Below are positions 10,850 to 22,960 of a DNA stretch of 64,000 nucleotides, piece by piece. How positions within the stretch are numbered: position 1 is the first letter of the stretch; every line of letters begins with the position of its first letter. The DNA comes from Bolinopsis microptera (Eukaryota; Ctenophora; Tentaculata; Lobata; Bolinopsidae): positions 9,911,983-9,975,982 of the forward strand of contig NC_087077.1 in the NCBI RefSeq assembly GCF_026151205.1, in the 5' to 3' direction. A program made the position numbers and the translations under genes. The notes beneath the pieces were generated by a model. The model was not told where the DNA came from, made no database searches, and saw nothing but the letters and a program-made list of their open reading frames with translations.

Positions 10850-10942
10850 AGTGACAGAGAAGGGGGGATTGAACCAAAGGACCCTGCGTTTCCTCCTTCT
10901 ATTACGTGGTGGTTTTGCCTCGCCTGCCTGGGTTTTGTAGGT

Positions 10943-11329
10943 CCACTAGACGGAAAGTGCCTATCGAAGTCTGTGGTATACATGGCGACCCTCCGTACGG
11001 AAAATGAGAAGCACCACTACATCGGAATGACGGAGGGCACATTCAAGGACCGGTACAACGGGCACACGTCATCATTTCGCCTGGAGCGGTACCGAAATAG
11101 AACCAAACTGTCGGAGAAGATCTGGTCCTTCAAAGACCGTGGGTTAGAATTCAGGATCGAATGGAAAATAATCAGACGTGGACACGGATACAGAGCCGGC
11201 CAGAACAGCTGCGATCTGTGCACGTCTGAGAAATTAGAAATCTTACTTCGATCCTCTGACCCACACTTACTTAACTCCAGGACGGAAATCCTCACAAAAT
11301 GCCGCCATAAACGGAAATTCCTTTTATAA
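10943..11329 (+). pseudogene. GIY-YIG endonuclease end of a PLE, right copy
   Basis: Domain-level match to the left copy: HYIGMTEGTFKDRYNGH, KIWSFKDRGLEFRIEWK, CDLCTSEKLEILL, CRHKRKFLL. The start at 10802 of the open frame is accidental, as 10802-10942 is the left arm read backwards. Only residues from 10943 belong to the element. Confidence 0.8.
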
Positions 11330-11383
11330 TCTAATGACTCATACATCTAACCCCTAGTATTGTTTCACGAGTGATTGTTTATG

Positions 11384-11602
11384 AGTATTGCTGAAAGCAC
11401 AGTGTAAGGCCTACACGGACCGCCTCTAACTAGCCAATCCCTGTTTACATGCCGTGTAGCAGGGGACTAGAAAGAGCTAAACTAGTAAGCCAATACACTA
11501 TACTTCCATCATTGAGTATATTACCAACCAGAAGGAAAATTTCCTTGTGTTTGGAATCTACCAAGACGAAAGTTGTACAATCCAGCGAAATTCCGAATTA
11601 TG
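11384..11602. mobile_element. 219-bp insertion in the right PLE arm
   Basis: Comparison with the left arm shows extra sequence bounded by TTATG on both sides (11379-11383 and 11598-11602), compatible with a 5-bp target duplication. No terminal inverted repeat or coding is visible, so its class is unknown. Confidence 0.55.
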
Positions 11603-11646
11603 TTAAATTTTAGCTTTGTAATTTTGATTTTAGTTCCTATACCTCA

Positions 11647-11704
11647 GTTGTCACTGATGATATCATGGTTTTGTATCATGATTGAAACATTTGTCTGACT
11701 CAAC
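11647..11704 (+). ncRNA. hammerhead ribozyme-like motif in the PLE 3' region (right copy)
   Basis: Same 58-nt motif as at 10079-10136: CTGATGA at 11654-11660, GAAA at 11684-11687, stem II arms 11662-11667 and 11677-11682, GTC cleavage triplet at 11693-11695. Its survival without change in both arms argues for function or recent origin. Confidence 0.78.
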
Positions 11705-11776
11705 CGGTCGTTTCATTTTGTATCTAGCTCTCGGCTTGCCGATTGAGCACTGTAAGCAGACGACGCCACCCACAAT

Positions 11777-12140
<364 letters not shown>

Positions 12141-12329
12141 CTTTAAAATTTAAAATCCCAAAACCACAGGATTTAATTTATTGAAGAGGCATAAAATCAT
12201 TGAATCCATGCTATCAATTGATCTGACCTTGTCTCAAAAAGTATACGAGTTTCAAATTATTCTCACGTAACTATTGGCAAAACCGATTCGTTAAATTGTA
12301 CCTAATATATTCTGTTAAATACCATTTAA

Positions 12330-13737
12330 GGGGAGATACACCAAAACCGTTTTTGCTCCGAACATCGATTTTATTTTATATTATGATTAAATAGACAAAA
12401 AGAATAAGATTGCACACCTTCAAAATTTTCTAAAAATACTCCCTCATCGAGAAAAAATATATTTTTCTTTTTCGAAAATTTTTAAAATTTGGAGAAGTCT
12501 GTCACTGTAATACCGATAGTTCGGCCATTTTCAAAGTTTTTTGGCTGATTTTTTAACTGAACATTACTTACACTCCGTACAAGACAATCCTTTAAAGCAT
12601 TATATAATTGAATAATAAATGACCAAGTTACAGACCGAACAAGGTGAAAAAAGAAAAATTGGGATTTTTGCCTACCACCAAAGTTGTACATTTTACCACT
12701 CGCCCAGGTCATCAGATATCGCTTTAAAAATTCTTGTGAGTGTAGCTGATGATCAGATCAAACTTTTTGGAACAAACAGGATTTCTCTCAGTTTTGAGTT
12801 TTATGGTGTAAAATGTGGCCTTAACGACTTAGTAAAATTCATCGTAAAAAAGGGCCAAACATGGCAGATTTAAGGCTTAAAATGCCTATAACTCAAAAAG
12901 TATCATTTTTTTAAAAATAATTTTTACAGGATCGTAATCAGCTTGGTAAGACGAATCTTTTAGTACCAAATTTATAATAGTTAAAGACACAAAATTTGTA
13001 AAAAATGTGTACAATTTGTACAAAATTTATACAAGGGGGGACCCTTGTGTTCGAGCTGGAAAATTATTTAAGACAGTTTGTCCTCTAAAATCACCTATTT
13101 GGTACTGAAAGATTCGTTTTCTCAAGCTGATTACGATTCTGTAAAAATTATTTCAAAAAAAATGATACTTTTTGAGTTATAGGCATTTTAAGCCTTAAAT
13201 CTGCCATGTTTGGCCCTTTTTTACGATGAATTTTACTAAGTCGTTAAGGCCACATTTTACACCTTAAAACTCAAAACTGAGAGAAATTCTGTTTGTTCCA
13301 AAAAGTTTGATCTGATCATCAGCTACACTCACAAGAATTTTTAAAGCGATATCTGATGACCTGGGCGAGTGGTAAAATGTACAACTTTGGTGGTAGGCAA
13401 AAATCCCAATTTTTCTTTTTTCACCTTGTTCGGTCTGTAACTTGGTCATTTATTGTTCAATTATATAATGCTTTAAAGGGTTGTCTTGTACGGAGTGTAA
13501 ATAATGCTCAGTAAAAAATCAGCCAAAAACCTTTTAAAATGGCCGAACTATCGGTATTACAGTGACAGACTTCTCCAAATTTTAAAAATTTTCGAAAAAG
13601 AAAAATATATTTTTTCTCGATGAGGGAGTATTTTTAGAAAATTTTGAAGGTGTGCAATCTTATTCTTTTTGTCTATTTAACCATAATATAAAATAAAATC
13701 GATGTTCAGAGCAAAAACGTTTTTGGTGTATCTCCCC
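12330..13737. mobile_element. large foldback element with TTAA target site (1.4 kb)
   Basis: Two arms of about 640 bp are nearly perfect inverses around a loop of about 130 bp. Ends are GGGGAGATACACCAAAA and its inverse, flanked by TTAA on each side (12326-12329, 13738-13741). TTAA duplication is the mark of piggyBac-type insertion. The long internal frames in both arms are shadows of the same sequence; no transposase motif seen. Confidence 0.8.
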
Positions 13738-13741
13738 TTAA

Positions 13742-14672
13742 AGGCATCTTAGAAAATGAAGCAAGAGTAAGTAAATAAAAGAGACCGTGGTATTGGTAGA
13801 TACTGTGTAACCGTCGTAAACGGATACTGGCAATGCAACTTCTCACAGCATTAGTATAATACTGCTGTGAATTTCCGAAACACATGTGAGTCACACAAAA
13901 CTCATTTGATTCAAAAATATAATCACTTGAGTAGTTTGTACTTTTTGTAAAGAATTTACACAGCAAATATTTTAGTATGAGTTTAGTAAAATGCCATCCT
14001 TGTGGACACTAACTCAAAAATCGTTTAACTGTTAAATTCTGATGCCAGGTGGATAATTCTTTGACACAAGATGCCAGCCATTATATTCAAATATCAAGAT
14101 TATTTCACGCGTCCCAAGCCGATTAAATACCCCCATTTGTCTTATCTAGTATATTTGAGGAGAGGGATTCGGGAGGAGCGTACTTATAAAAAATATAATG
14201 ATCTTCTGATTTTATAAAGAGAGTTATTTTACTTGTTACTATAACAACACGGCACACTGGCTGTCAGAAAATGATGAATTGAGATGGTACACACGGTCAC
14301 CATGTAATGATACTGTCATTATAGTAGTACTGTCATTGCACTGCCACAAAGAGTTGTACCGCCTCTCACCTTCGAGTATGAAGTGTTACGTGGATGCATT
14401 TGGTGCCGGAAGAAATTAATAGATATTTCATTTAGAAGACTAGAAGCAATTATAAGAGCAAAGACGATTGGCTCAGTAAAAGCTGACAGGTTACCACTGG
14501 TACAAAATGTCAGAGCCTCAACTTAAGATTCGAATTAGGACATCAAACGTAAGAATATTGTAAAGCAAGCATGTAGACTACAGCTCTCTCGAAGATTGTG
14601 TTGCTCTATCAAAGATTGAGGTGCCCCTGGGCCTCGAACGTAACAATAATTGTAAAGCAAGCGTGTAGACCA
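13742..14672. other. no gene seen
   Basis: AT-rich sequence with only short, unconvincing frames. No repeat or RNA gene recognised. Confidence 0.5.
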
Positions 14673-14931
14673 GCTCTCCCTGCTCTCCCTGCTCTCCCTG
14701 CTCTCCCTGCTCTCCCTGCTCTCCCTGCTCTCCCTGCTCTCTCTGCTCTCCCTGCTCTCCCTGCTCTCTCTGCTCTCCCTGCTCTCCCTGCTCTCCCTGC
14801 TCTCCCTGCTCTCCCTGCTCTCCCTGCTCTCCCTGATCTCCCTGCTCTCCCTGCTCTCCCTGCTCTCCCTGCTCTCCCTGCTCTCCCTGCTCTCCCTGCT
14901 CTCCCTGCTCTCCCTGCTCTCCCTGCTCTCC
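14673..14931. repeat. 9-bp GCTCTCCCT minisatellite
   Basis: About 29 tandem copies with rare T or A changes. The unit is a multiple of three, so both strands stay open (Gly-Glu-Gln repeats one way, Leu-Pro-Ala the other). Frames across it are therefore not evidence of a gene. Confidence 0.93.
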
Positions 14932-16121
14932 CAAGATTGCGGTGCCCTTGGCTTTGATGCCCTTGTTTAATGGATCTAATGTGTTAATTTTACCTTCCTG
15001 ACATGTGTAATGGAGTAATGGTACTTTGTCCCTTGTGAGTGATTCACTTCTTTGTTGTATCCGGAGGTAATTCATCCTCAAGGGTGTGTCCAAAAGAGAG
15101 CTTCACTGGGTTATTATAAACTTGTGGGAGTGTGAACTGTAAAGGCTGAGTTTATTGTCTGCATGTAAAAAACAACACAATATGCATTTGGTAGAAAATC
15201 ATCACAACGTTCAGTGTTGAAGCAATCCCAATCAAATTACTTAACCGTAAACTGACAAACTTCAATCACAGATCATTGGTCACCAGTCACCACTTTGATA
15301 AATAAGATTGGAGCATGCGTAATAATACACAGCACGAAGTAGACATGAAACATAGACTCTTTAACTCTTTAATTAATAAGAGCTTATCACGACGGTTCAA
15401 GCGAATACTGCAGTACTCGAAAGATATCTTTTCTTATATTCATACGCATCAAATGGAGATATTGGAGGTGGAACGAAAGTAATGAGAGTATTTTCGGAAC
15501 GATTAAAAACCAGACGGTCTCAAACACTTATCATCACATAAACATACCTTAAGTGGAAACTGGGACCAATAAAAGCTGTGACCGATAAAAGTAACGAAAT
15601 GACCATAACACCTGGGTAAAGTATAGGGACCTTGAAATATAAAGGTCCACCTAATGAGCTAACAGTGCGAGTGAGTTCAAGCAAACAAAGCTCTGGCTAG
15701 TGAGTTGAGGTAATAGTGTTCTTGCTGGACCGAGTTGCTCTGTATTATAAAATATGTGTCTACAATAACACATGTATTTACATAGTATTATCGTCTACAG
15801 GTCAGTACAGGTGTTGTAAAATAGTGGTCACTGGTTACCTGGTCACTGGTTAGTAACCAGTAACCTGGTAACCATTGGTTACCTGGAGTGGTGATCTGGT
15901 GGTGACACTAACTGTTTGGACAATATCCTCAAAGTACCGTCATCAAGAAGTCAAGTTACCTTAGATAAAGAGATGAAGAGATGATGAAGCAGTAATGAAG
16001 CAACTTTAATTCTACAAACGATAGAAATATCATTATTTATGTCATGGTCTCTCGCAGGTCACTGCCAAGACAAGAGTGAGAACACAAGAATAAAGCTCCA
16101 AATAGTCATTTTGTGTTATAG
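14932..16121. other. no gene seen
   Basis: Non-coding by inspection. A cluster of short GGTTACC/GGTAACC-like repeats lies at 15835-15900. Confidence 0.5.
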
Positions 16122-16129
16122 AGCTTCAC

Positions 16130-19100
16130 GAGTGGGCGGGGTGTTTTTTCTTTGGTATTTGCAGTCTTTGTAAAAGTTCAGTTCATTTGCCTCAAATATG
16201 ATGTAGAGTTATCATTACGTAGCTACTAACTCATTATTTCGAGCTCTTTGCTAAAATCGATCTGCCGATGGCTCATACGGTTGATGAGTCATACGGCTGT
16301 AGAAACGTTCCTGTAACTAACAAACCTTTGATAATGTTTAGGTTTGTGACTGAATCAAGATCAGAGAAAGTAACAGAATGTAGGGATCAGGTTTTCTTAT
16401 CGAGAATATCGACCAAATTCCAACTTTATTCCAGCTAGAGTTAGCACACCACTTGCCTGATTACTGTTCTAGGAGCCTGGTAAAGCCCCGTTTATAGCAT
16501 GGCGCGCCTTCATTCCCCCATGGCCGTTGCAAAGCATCAGTATTCTAATTTCTAAGGAGCCCCTAGACTAAATGAATGCTAAGCTATTGCAGGCCATTGT
16601 TCAAAAGAGGCAGCAAAGGCAAGATGTCACACAAAATAACCCGGACAACTTACTTAACAGTAAAATACCCAATTGACCTGCACAGTGCACGTGTGAGTAT
16701 GAGGGTCCAGAACTATGGTTCACTGGAGCTCACAGCCAGGCTGTTTAGAATAACAATACCTTAATTCTCCAGGGAGGACAATGTTAGCTGAGGAGGGTGA
16801 CCTAGTAACTGTCTGTTAGGAAAACCACAAACAGCTTAACCGGGATCATGACCCTGGATTCACAAAGACTCGGTTTTGTATTGAGATTTAAGGCTGATGA
16901 ACTAGCTCTGTTCTACAGAAACGCGCACAATGGGGTTGGGAGGGTGAAGGAGCATACTTTTAACACGTGATTTAGTTTGTAGTTACTGCAAGCTGATTGG
17001 TTAATCACTCTCCCATCCACCTATATTATAGTAGATTATATAGTGTAACTGAAATTGTAAGTTAAAGTGGTTACACGAACAGCTAAGACAGCATCAGGGC
17101 ATAATCACTATACTTTGCTGACAGTGGGTATTAAAAACGTGTGTACCTGCGTGAGGTAAACTGGTCCGGATTTAGAAACATTACAAGCCGGGTATCATAT
17201 CCAGAAAAGGATCGCAACAGAAGAGTTAAAACTAGGGACTACGATTATAGCGTGACTAACTAAGAAGTGAGAAGTGAGTCACCGTGCGTCATTGGTCATA
17301 CCAGATGATAATCCAGACTTCGGCTCTCAACTTAGGATACGATTTACCTGCTAGCTTACAATCGCAAGTTTTTTTAATAGAAACAGTTATAGCTAATATA
17401 TGTCTAGAGTAGTACAGTGGAATGTCCTCTTAATGGTCGAGGTCGGGACATCTGGCTATCGAGATGTCAAGGAAGATAGTTACTAGAAATAGGTTATCTG
17501 ATGATGCGGCAAAAACAGTTTGTGGTAATGATATGATCATGCAATTATACCCTGGCCGCGAAATACTAGCCCTAGAAGCTCGCAATTACATCTCAAAACA
17601 CTCGTTTTTTTCATGTTATCGATTCGGTAGTTGGTACTGATAATCTTTGGTAGACATAATCAGAAGGATGATATGTTAAATTCTGTGTATTTTTTCAGTA
17701 AATCTACAATGAATTCAAAATTAAGATGACAATACAAATGATTAAAAATAATTTATACGATCACAGATTAGAAGAAGGTAATTGGCGCTTATAAACGCCA
17801 ATTAGTTCCGCCCTTGTGTATAACGTGAGTATCATGTGAGCCGGCCTCGTGTCCACCCTTTTAGGAAAGCATCACCCTTGTGTCCTACGCCCTTGTGTCC
17901 GGTTCCCAACAAAAATATTTTCACCAAATAATTTTCACCATCGTTAACAATTTAACGCACCAAAACCCCGATTAGACTATGCGATTAAAACTTACTCTTA
18001 TGAAATTGTCGGTTAACTAACGATGATTGGATCGAAGTTACATTACTCGTTATCCGAAATAAAACTCAAAGATGAAAGTGCAATTTAACCTACCTGGGTT
18101 TACAGTTAACGTTTTAAATAAATAACCACATTTCAGACTGTTTAGCCAAAAACATCCTTTTCAAAAAGAAGTTGGGGAAGATGAGAAAGATGACAAAATT
18201 TTAATGAAAACTAATTATGTTTACTGTAAACTTTGTATGCCTTATATTACCCAAAAATAGGATAACGTTCTAAAATATAAGAAAGTTATAATTATTTATA
18301 TCTTAAATATGTCAGAGGAGCAGCTGCTTACTTATTACAGCTGCATTTGGCTGACCATTTACTGATTTAATCCACAACATGTGGACTAAACTTGAATACT
18401 GAGCGAATTGGTACACGTACTCTATTTCGACATGTACCGTAGTTCGACTCTGAATACCGAGCGAATTAACATATTGTTCATATTTATTGCTTGTGGGATC
18501 ATTTAAGAAATTTCGGATTAAATTAGAAACTTTAATGAGTGAGATACTTTCATAAATTCTTGTTTGGTTTCAACAGGAGATAATGTTGGCAACTCAAGGT
18601 GGGAGAAACTTTAGAGTTTAGAGCTTGAAGTTTTTAATCTCATTAATTACTTGCTGTATAGATGCTGGAGAGCAGTAAAAAGGAAACTAGAAAATAAGTG
18701 CGTTAAAAAGTTTTGAAGATCAGTCAACACAAAACAAAATAAATTCTCTCTAAAGTACCTAAAATGCAATTTTATCAAAACTTTAATTTCAGATATTTGT
18801 TTTTTACTTCCAAATGAGAAGCTGTAAATATCTGAAAAGCAGTTCATTGTTCAAAGGCACTGCTCAAAAGTTTCCTCAAAAAGTGATTAAAAAATGTTCT
18901 CTAAAAGAGTCTTCATGCCCTAAAAACTGATTTAAAGTAAAAATGTTCTATGTTCAAAATCAGTGTTCTCTATAAGGACTCTATTAAAGTCTCTATAAGG
19001 GTCTCTATAAGGGTCTCTTCTTTCAAGTAGACGAGTTATTTTCTGAGTTCCCTGTGGTTTGTCGCTGTTCTTTGTTGTTGGCACATTTGTTTGCTGAAAT

Positions 19101-19590
19101 AAAGAGTGTTTTATTACATTGAGTGTAACGCTTTATACGACCGGGGATTACAGATTACAGAGACTTTTAGAGAAAATAACAACAAATCTATTAAAACGTG
19201 TGATTAGTGAACTTTGATCTGTTTTCAGTTTTCCATGAGTAATCTTTCGTAAGAATCATCAAGTTTATATTCTTATATTTGAACTGTTTTCTGCTCAATT
19301 ACTTTCAAGTACGTGACTGTAAATAGTTTACAGATAACATAGTGTGAGTGATTATAATGAATATCTCTGTGAGGGTAAACACTTTTGAAACTAACTCTTC
19401 TACAAAACAAACCAGGTTAATAGGATAGTTGCAGTTATCTGGTAGGATACTTCATTACAGCTTCCCCGTACAAATCATTCTTCTTGTTTACACAACTGAA
19501 ATAAAACAGATTAATAATAAAGAAGTTAACAATCCCTCAATTCTCTTGAAGCTAAGAACTTTTATTTAGAGACATTTTGGTAGATATCTA
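16130..19590. other. no gene seen (shared duplication blocks, part of copy A)
   Basis: No exon could be supported. A 66-codon minus-strand frame at 18647-18847 also occurs in copy B, but the nucleotide match extends equally outside it, so it is not evidence of coding. Confidence 0.45.
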
Positions 19591-19809
19591 ATTGTTGTTT
19601 GTTTGTTTGTTTATGGAACCCGTCCCCAATCTCGTATCGGGAAATGACTAAACTCAGGTCTGAGTGTGAATACGGGTGGTACCTGCAAGAGTGTTCATTA
19701 AGCACTTAGAGTTCTGTGAAACTGCAGTTACAATTGTGCTAGAGTATTTTTAGTATATACGATTGGTATCAGATATATATCCCTACAATCTACATGCTTC
19801 CAAAATTTG

Positions 19810-19980
19810 TAAAGCCGTAGTACATACATATCACATTACACCGGAGCCTACATAGTGCAATCTCCTCCAGTCGATCTGCGCCGTGTATGTTTATATAAAC
19901 GCGCGGCCCAGATTGGAGGAAACCACACTCTGCAAGTTCGATCCAGTAGTATGCTGCATGTACGTACTACGGCTTTATCT
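19810..19980. repeat. inverted repeat, 19-bp arms
   Basis: Arms aaagccgtagtacatacat (from about 19812) and its near inverse at about 19959-19977 enclose about 130 bp. Copy A only; possibly a small MITE. A run of about 21 A follows at 20020. Confidence 0.45.
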
Positions 19981-20231
19981 CCAACTTTCTGCACAATGTA
20001 CTGGAATGTTTTGAAGGAAGAAAAAAAAAAAAAAAAAAAAACTAAAATCAGCTTCTTTTTCTATTTTAAAAAAATAATAAAGTATGTAACGTCGATACCA
20101 AACCGATCATTTAGCGATGATAACTGAGTAGTGGATTCCTGGGTTGCAGAGTCATTCAGATGTTTCAGTCTTCGAATGTGGTTCTTGTTCAGTTTTGTCC
20201 ATGTTTCCTCGTGTTATGTTCAAAGTTTTAG

Positions 20232-20575
20232 GTGTCATGGGGTGAGTGTCGTTGACGCTCTGCTAAGGGTTCCGTTGGACCTATGCAGCCCCCCGGTCTA
20301 CTCAGCCGAATGCTCGAGAAATCGTGTGTGAGGGTTAAATGAGGAGCTGTACATGATCAATACAGCGAAGCTTCGGGCGAAGAAAGTGTGGTATAATACC
20401 TTAACCGTCGCTGGCGTTAGACTTGATCCTTCGGTTTCCTGTAAGTGCCGGTTACATGCCGTGACTATAAAGCCATGGTTGTCCGAAGTAAAGCATAAGG
20501 GTGGTCATTTCAGTTGATGGCCCTGCTGCAGCGCAGCTAAAGCATCACATAAGTAACATAAGTAAGTAAGTCATG
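20232..20575 (+). mobile_element. SINE copy, 5'-truncated
   Basis: Matches the body of the SINE at 7942 (ggggtgagtgtcgttgac, agccccccggtctactcagc, tactcgagaaatcg type motifs) but lacks the tRNA-like head. Ends in an AAGTAAGTAAG tail. It keeps the site without the hAT-like MITE. Confidence 0.78.
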
Positions 20576-21486
20576 TTGTCCTTGACCAGAAGTGTCTAAT
20601 GAAGTAAGTCAGTCAAGCAAACTCTTCCTTAAATGCTGATATGCGTCGTCTCCATCCCAGAAAATATGAAGATGACCCAGTGAAAAAGTGCAGAAATCGG
20701 CCGAAAATAACAAATACTAGAAACAGTAAAAAAGTGACAGAATTCAAACACAAGGAAAATTTATGACATAGATAATAATAGTAAATATCTTCTGACGGAG
20801 TTTTCTGAGAGGGTGAGATGTTCTTTAAAAAGTCCTCATGATTAAATGAGAAGTTACCTAGAGGTACTAAATTAACCGGACTGCTAGCGAGGAGTCGAGA
20901 GTGGGAATAATATAAATGCGGAATAAATTCTAAGATAACAAAAAATCTTGTACAGAAAGCTAAAGTTCGAACAAAAAGTCTAGGAAAAACCTGTGAACCA
21001 AATAAGCTGAATCTAATTAATTCAGGATTAATCGATTGAAAAGAAGTTCAGTATTAAGTAAACAACCAAAAGTCTAAAGTTTCTAAGTTAGTGTAACCTA
21101 TCAAAGCTCACCCGATGGGCTCATACCTCATAGGTTCAGTTCCTGACTCCGCTGTTCACCGTTCAGTAACCTCACAACTGATTTCCTCAGTACACATTTA
21201 CATAAACTATACTTTTAACTTTGCAAATGATTTAAATGCTATTTCATATCACACAAGTGGGTTATTGGCCGTCATGATATGTGATGTATCAAAATGTTCT
21301 ATGTACAGTGTACATACAAGTATACAAATGCTTCATATGTATATCGCTAAATCTAAGCAAAAGGTCCCTAACTTTTGTCAGATTTAATGATATTGAAAAT
21401 TGTAATTATCGATATTCCTACAGAGCGTATTTTAAAACAATATTACAAATTAATAGTTTCACCGGTACAAAGTATCAGTATAAGTA

Positions 21487-21662
21487 CTAACTTGCGTTGG
21501 TGCATTCAGTGGCTCCCTCCAGAGAATTGCTGCCACCTGGACATTCAGTACACTCTGCTGCCTGGTACTGGTTCTCTGGATCCTGGTACTGGTTAGAGAA
21601 GGTACCGGAGGGACACAATACGCAGCTGAGATCATGTACCCGCTTTCCTGGGTCACACAGCT
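21487..21662 (-). CDS. copy A exon 3 (GCC2/GCC3-like repeat, stop TAG)
   Basis: Acceptor ATTTCAG; reads to TAG at 21487-21489. A GTTAGT just before the stop could act as a donor, but no downstream exon was found in either copy, so the stop is preferred. Confidence 0.72.
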
Positions 21663-22507
21663 CTGAAATTAGAAAAGATTAAAGCAACATACTAACTTAT
21701 GGTTTGTCTGGTGGAATAAATAATAACGACTTTAAAACTTCTCCGGTTGAGATTACAATTTAAACTTTTAAACCCAAGAACTGCTATTAAAAATCAAACA
21801 AAATCTGACTCGTACCTTGTTGCACTAATTGTGACCATTGAGCAACATCATACATCTCCACTGTAAAGACACATTTAACACTATTCTCACATTTCGATTC
21901 TAGCTCGATTTTGTCAGCAGGTTTACTTATAACAGCCCTTTCTCGTTGTATCTTAATTCCTGTATCTAGATCCTGCTCTGTTTCTTTGTATGTTACAGTT
22001 GGATCGAAGTAGCAGAGATGCCCCGCCTTGCCTGTTGTCTCCTTTAGCCCAGGAGTTATACCCAACGCTGTTATAAATGCAGGTTTATCAAATGTGATGG
22101 TGAAGGTTTCAAAGCATTCAGTCAGGCATGGGTCAGCCTCAGTGCAAGCTTTTCCATTTAGAGTGAGCGTACCAACTGAAAGATATGAAATTGAGTTATC
22201 CCACAATACAATTATTGTTAAATATTAGGATGCAGTGAAACTATCGGATTTGAATGGGGACTTGCCATTCCATGGAAACGTTAAAATGTATCGACTCTGT
22301 TACATCGTTTCCTCAATAAATGTAATAGATTTGTAGTGTTGTAATTAGTTTAAAACAGGTTTACTTTAAAAGAAGCTTTGTAATATCAATAAATATTATC
22401 AAGCAAGAAGACAGTAAATAATATTGAGGATTGTAATAACCTGGTTTTGAGGCTGCTGATATTGTCAGGATGGTGGTCAGTACGGTGATTATCTGCACTA
22501 TCGTCAT
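21487..22507 (-). CDS. small secreted cysteine-rich protein, copy A (200 aa, 3 exons)
   Basis: Exons 22441-22507, 21816-22175 and 21487-21662 join in frame (phases 1, 1) to a TAG stop. Exon 1 encodes a signal peptide, MTIVQIITVLTTILTISAAS. Exon 2 encodes about 120 residues with CFETFTITFDKPAFITALGI, a CYF..V..Y strand and CENSVKCVFTVEMYD, which looks like a small beta-sandwich similar in layout to the galactose-binding-like domains of the gene at 1.3-7.6 kb. Exon 3 encodes a GCC2/GCC3-like repeat (CVLCPSGTFSNQYQ, CTECPGGSNSLEGATEC). A 21-bp tandem duplication (a DPENQYQ unit) in exon 3 is absent from copy B. Likely an extracellular lectin-like or defence protein; function is inference. Confidence 0.78.
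21816..22175 (-). CDS. copy A exon 2 (beta-sandwich-like domain)
   Basis: 360 bp, phase 1-1, acceptor CTTTCAG, donor GTACGAG. Contains six cysteines. Differs from copy B mainly near the N-terminus (NGKACTEADPC) and in a central charged loop (GIKIQRERAVISKPA). Confidence 0.78.
22441..22507 (-). CDS. copy A exon 1 (signal peptide)
   Basis: 22 codons plus one base; ATG at 22507; donor GTTATT. Identical in protein sequence to copy B. Confidence 0.72.
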
Positions 22508-22960
22508 ACTACAATGAGGGGTAATCAGGTTCTTTATAGCTTACATTATAAATTGATAAGATAATTATAGGATTAAAGAGATTCCTAACCTTACAAAAAC
22601 ATCAAAATCTGAGAATGCACCTTCTACCATCTTTTAACGAGACAATACAGGAGAATAAATACAGTACAGGAGAACATAATGTAACAAAACAGCATCTACT
22701 GAAACTACAAAGTGACAACTAATCCGCCTCATGACGAGTGACAGTAGGAGAAACAGACAAAGAAAACAGAAATATATCTGATATATAATAAGAGTTCGTG
22801 GCTCTGTAGAAACTAGAAAGACTTGGTTACAGCTCGCTGTTTGTTCTTCTCATCCTCATTGGATTTGGGACAGTCTTCTCAAACACCTCTTAATAATTAT
22901 AGCTCAAGACAGGTGTGTGTTTTGTCAGATTATATATAATTATACTTACTACTTAGTAAT

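Larger units (their letters stand above)
10061..10942 (-). mobile_element. Penelope-like element (PLE) 3' fragment, left arm of an inverted pair
   Basis: The minus-strand frame 10235-10849, open further upstream to about 10940, ends in a GIY-YIG endonuclease domain. Visible are the pre-GIY stretch WFNPPFS..TNVG..F, SVKVSYSCMKNM, a CNCRSRNSCPLDGKC cysteine motif, HYIGMTEGTFKDRYNGHTSS, a KIWSFKDRG motif, CDLCTSEKLEILL and CRHKRKFLL. In this family the endonuclease follows a reverse transcriptase, which is missing here, so the copy is 5'-truncated. The 3' UTR carries a hammerhead-like ribozyme and ends by a TA-rich tract. The sequence repeats inverted at 10943-11722. Confidence 0.85.
10943..11722 (+). 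mobile_element. Penelope-like element 3' fragment, right arm of an inverted pair
   Basis: Reverse complement of most of 10061-10960 with only rare differences (for example one Q/R change), joined head-to-head at about 10942. The plus-strand frame keeps the GIY-YIG domain from PLDGKCLSKS onward to a stop at 11329. The 3' UTR carries a 219-bp insertion (11384-11602) absent from the left arm. Confidence 0.85.

Noticed and set aside
12482-13449. Mirror-image frames in the two foldback arms
   Set aside because: They are the same non-coding sequence in inverted copies, without transposase motifs.
14578-15093. 171-codon Gly-Glu-Gln collagen-like frame
   Set aside because: Produced by a 9-bp tandem repeat that keeps both strands open; not collagen (no Gly-x-Pro) and no splice or start support.
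16893-16930. Hammerhead-like CTGATGA...GAAA in copy A
   Set aside because: Stem II would need core bases, and the copy B equivalent has lost the CTGATGA.
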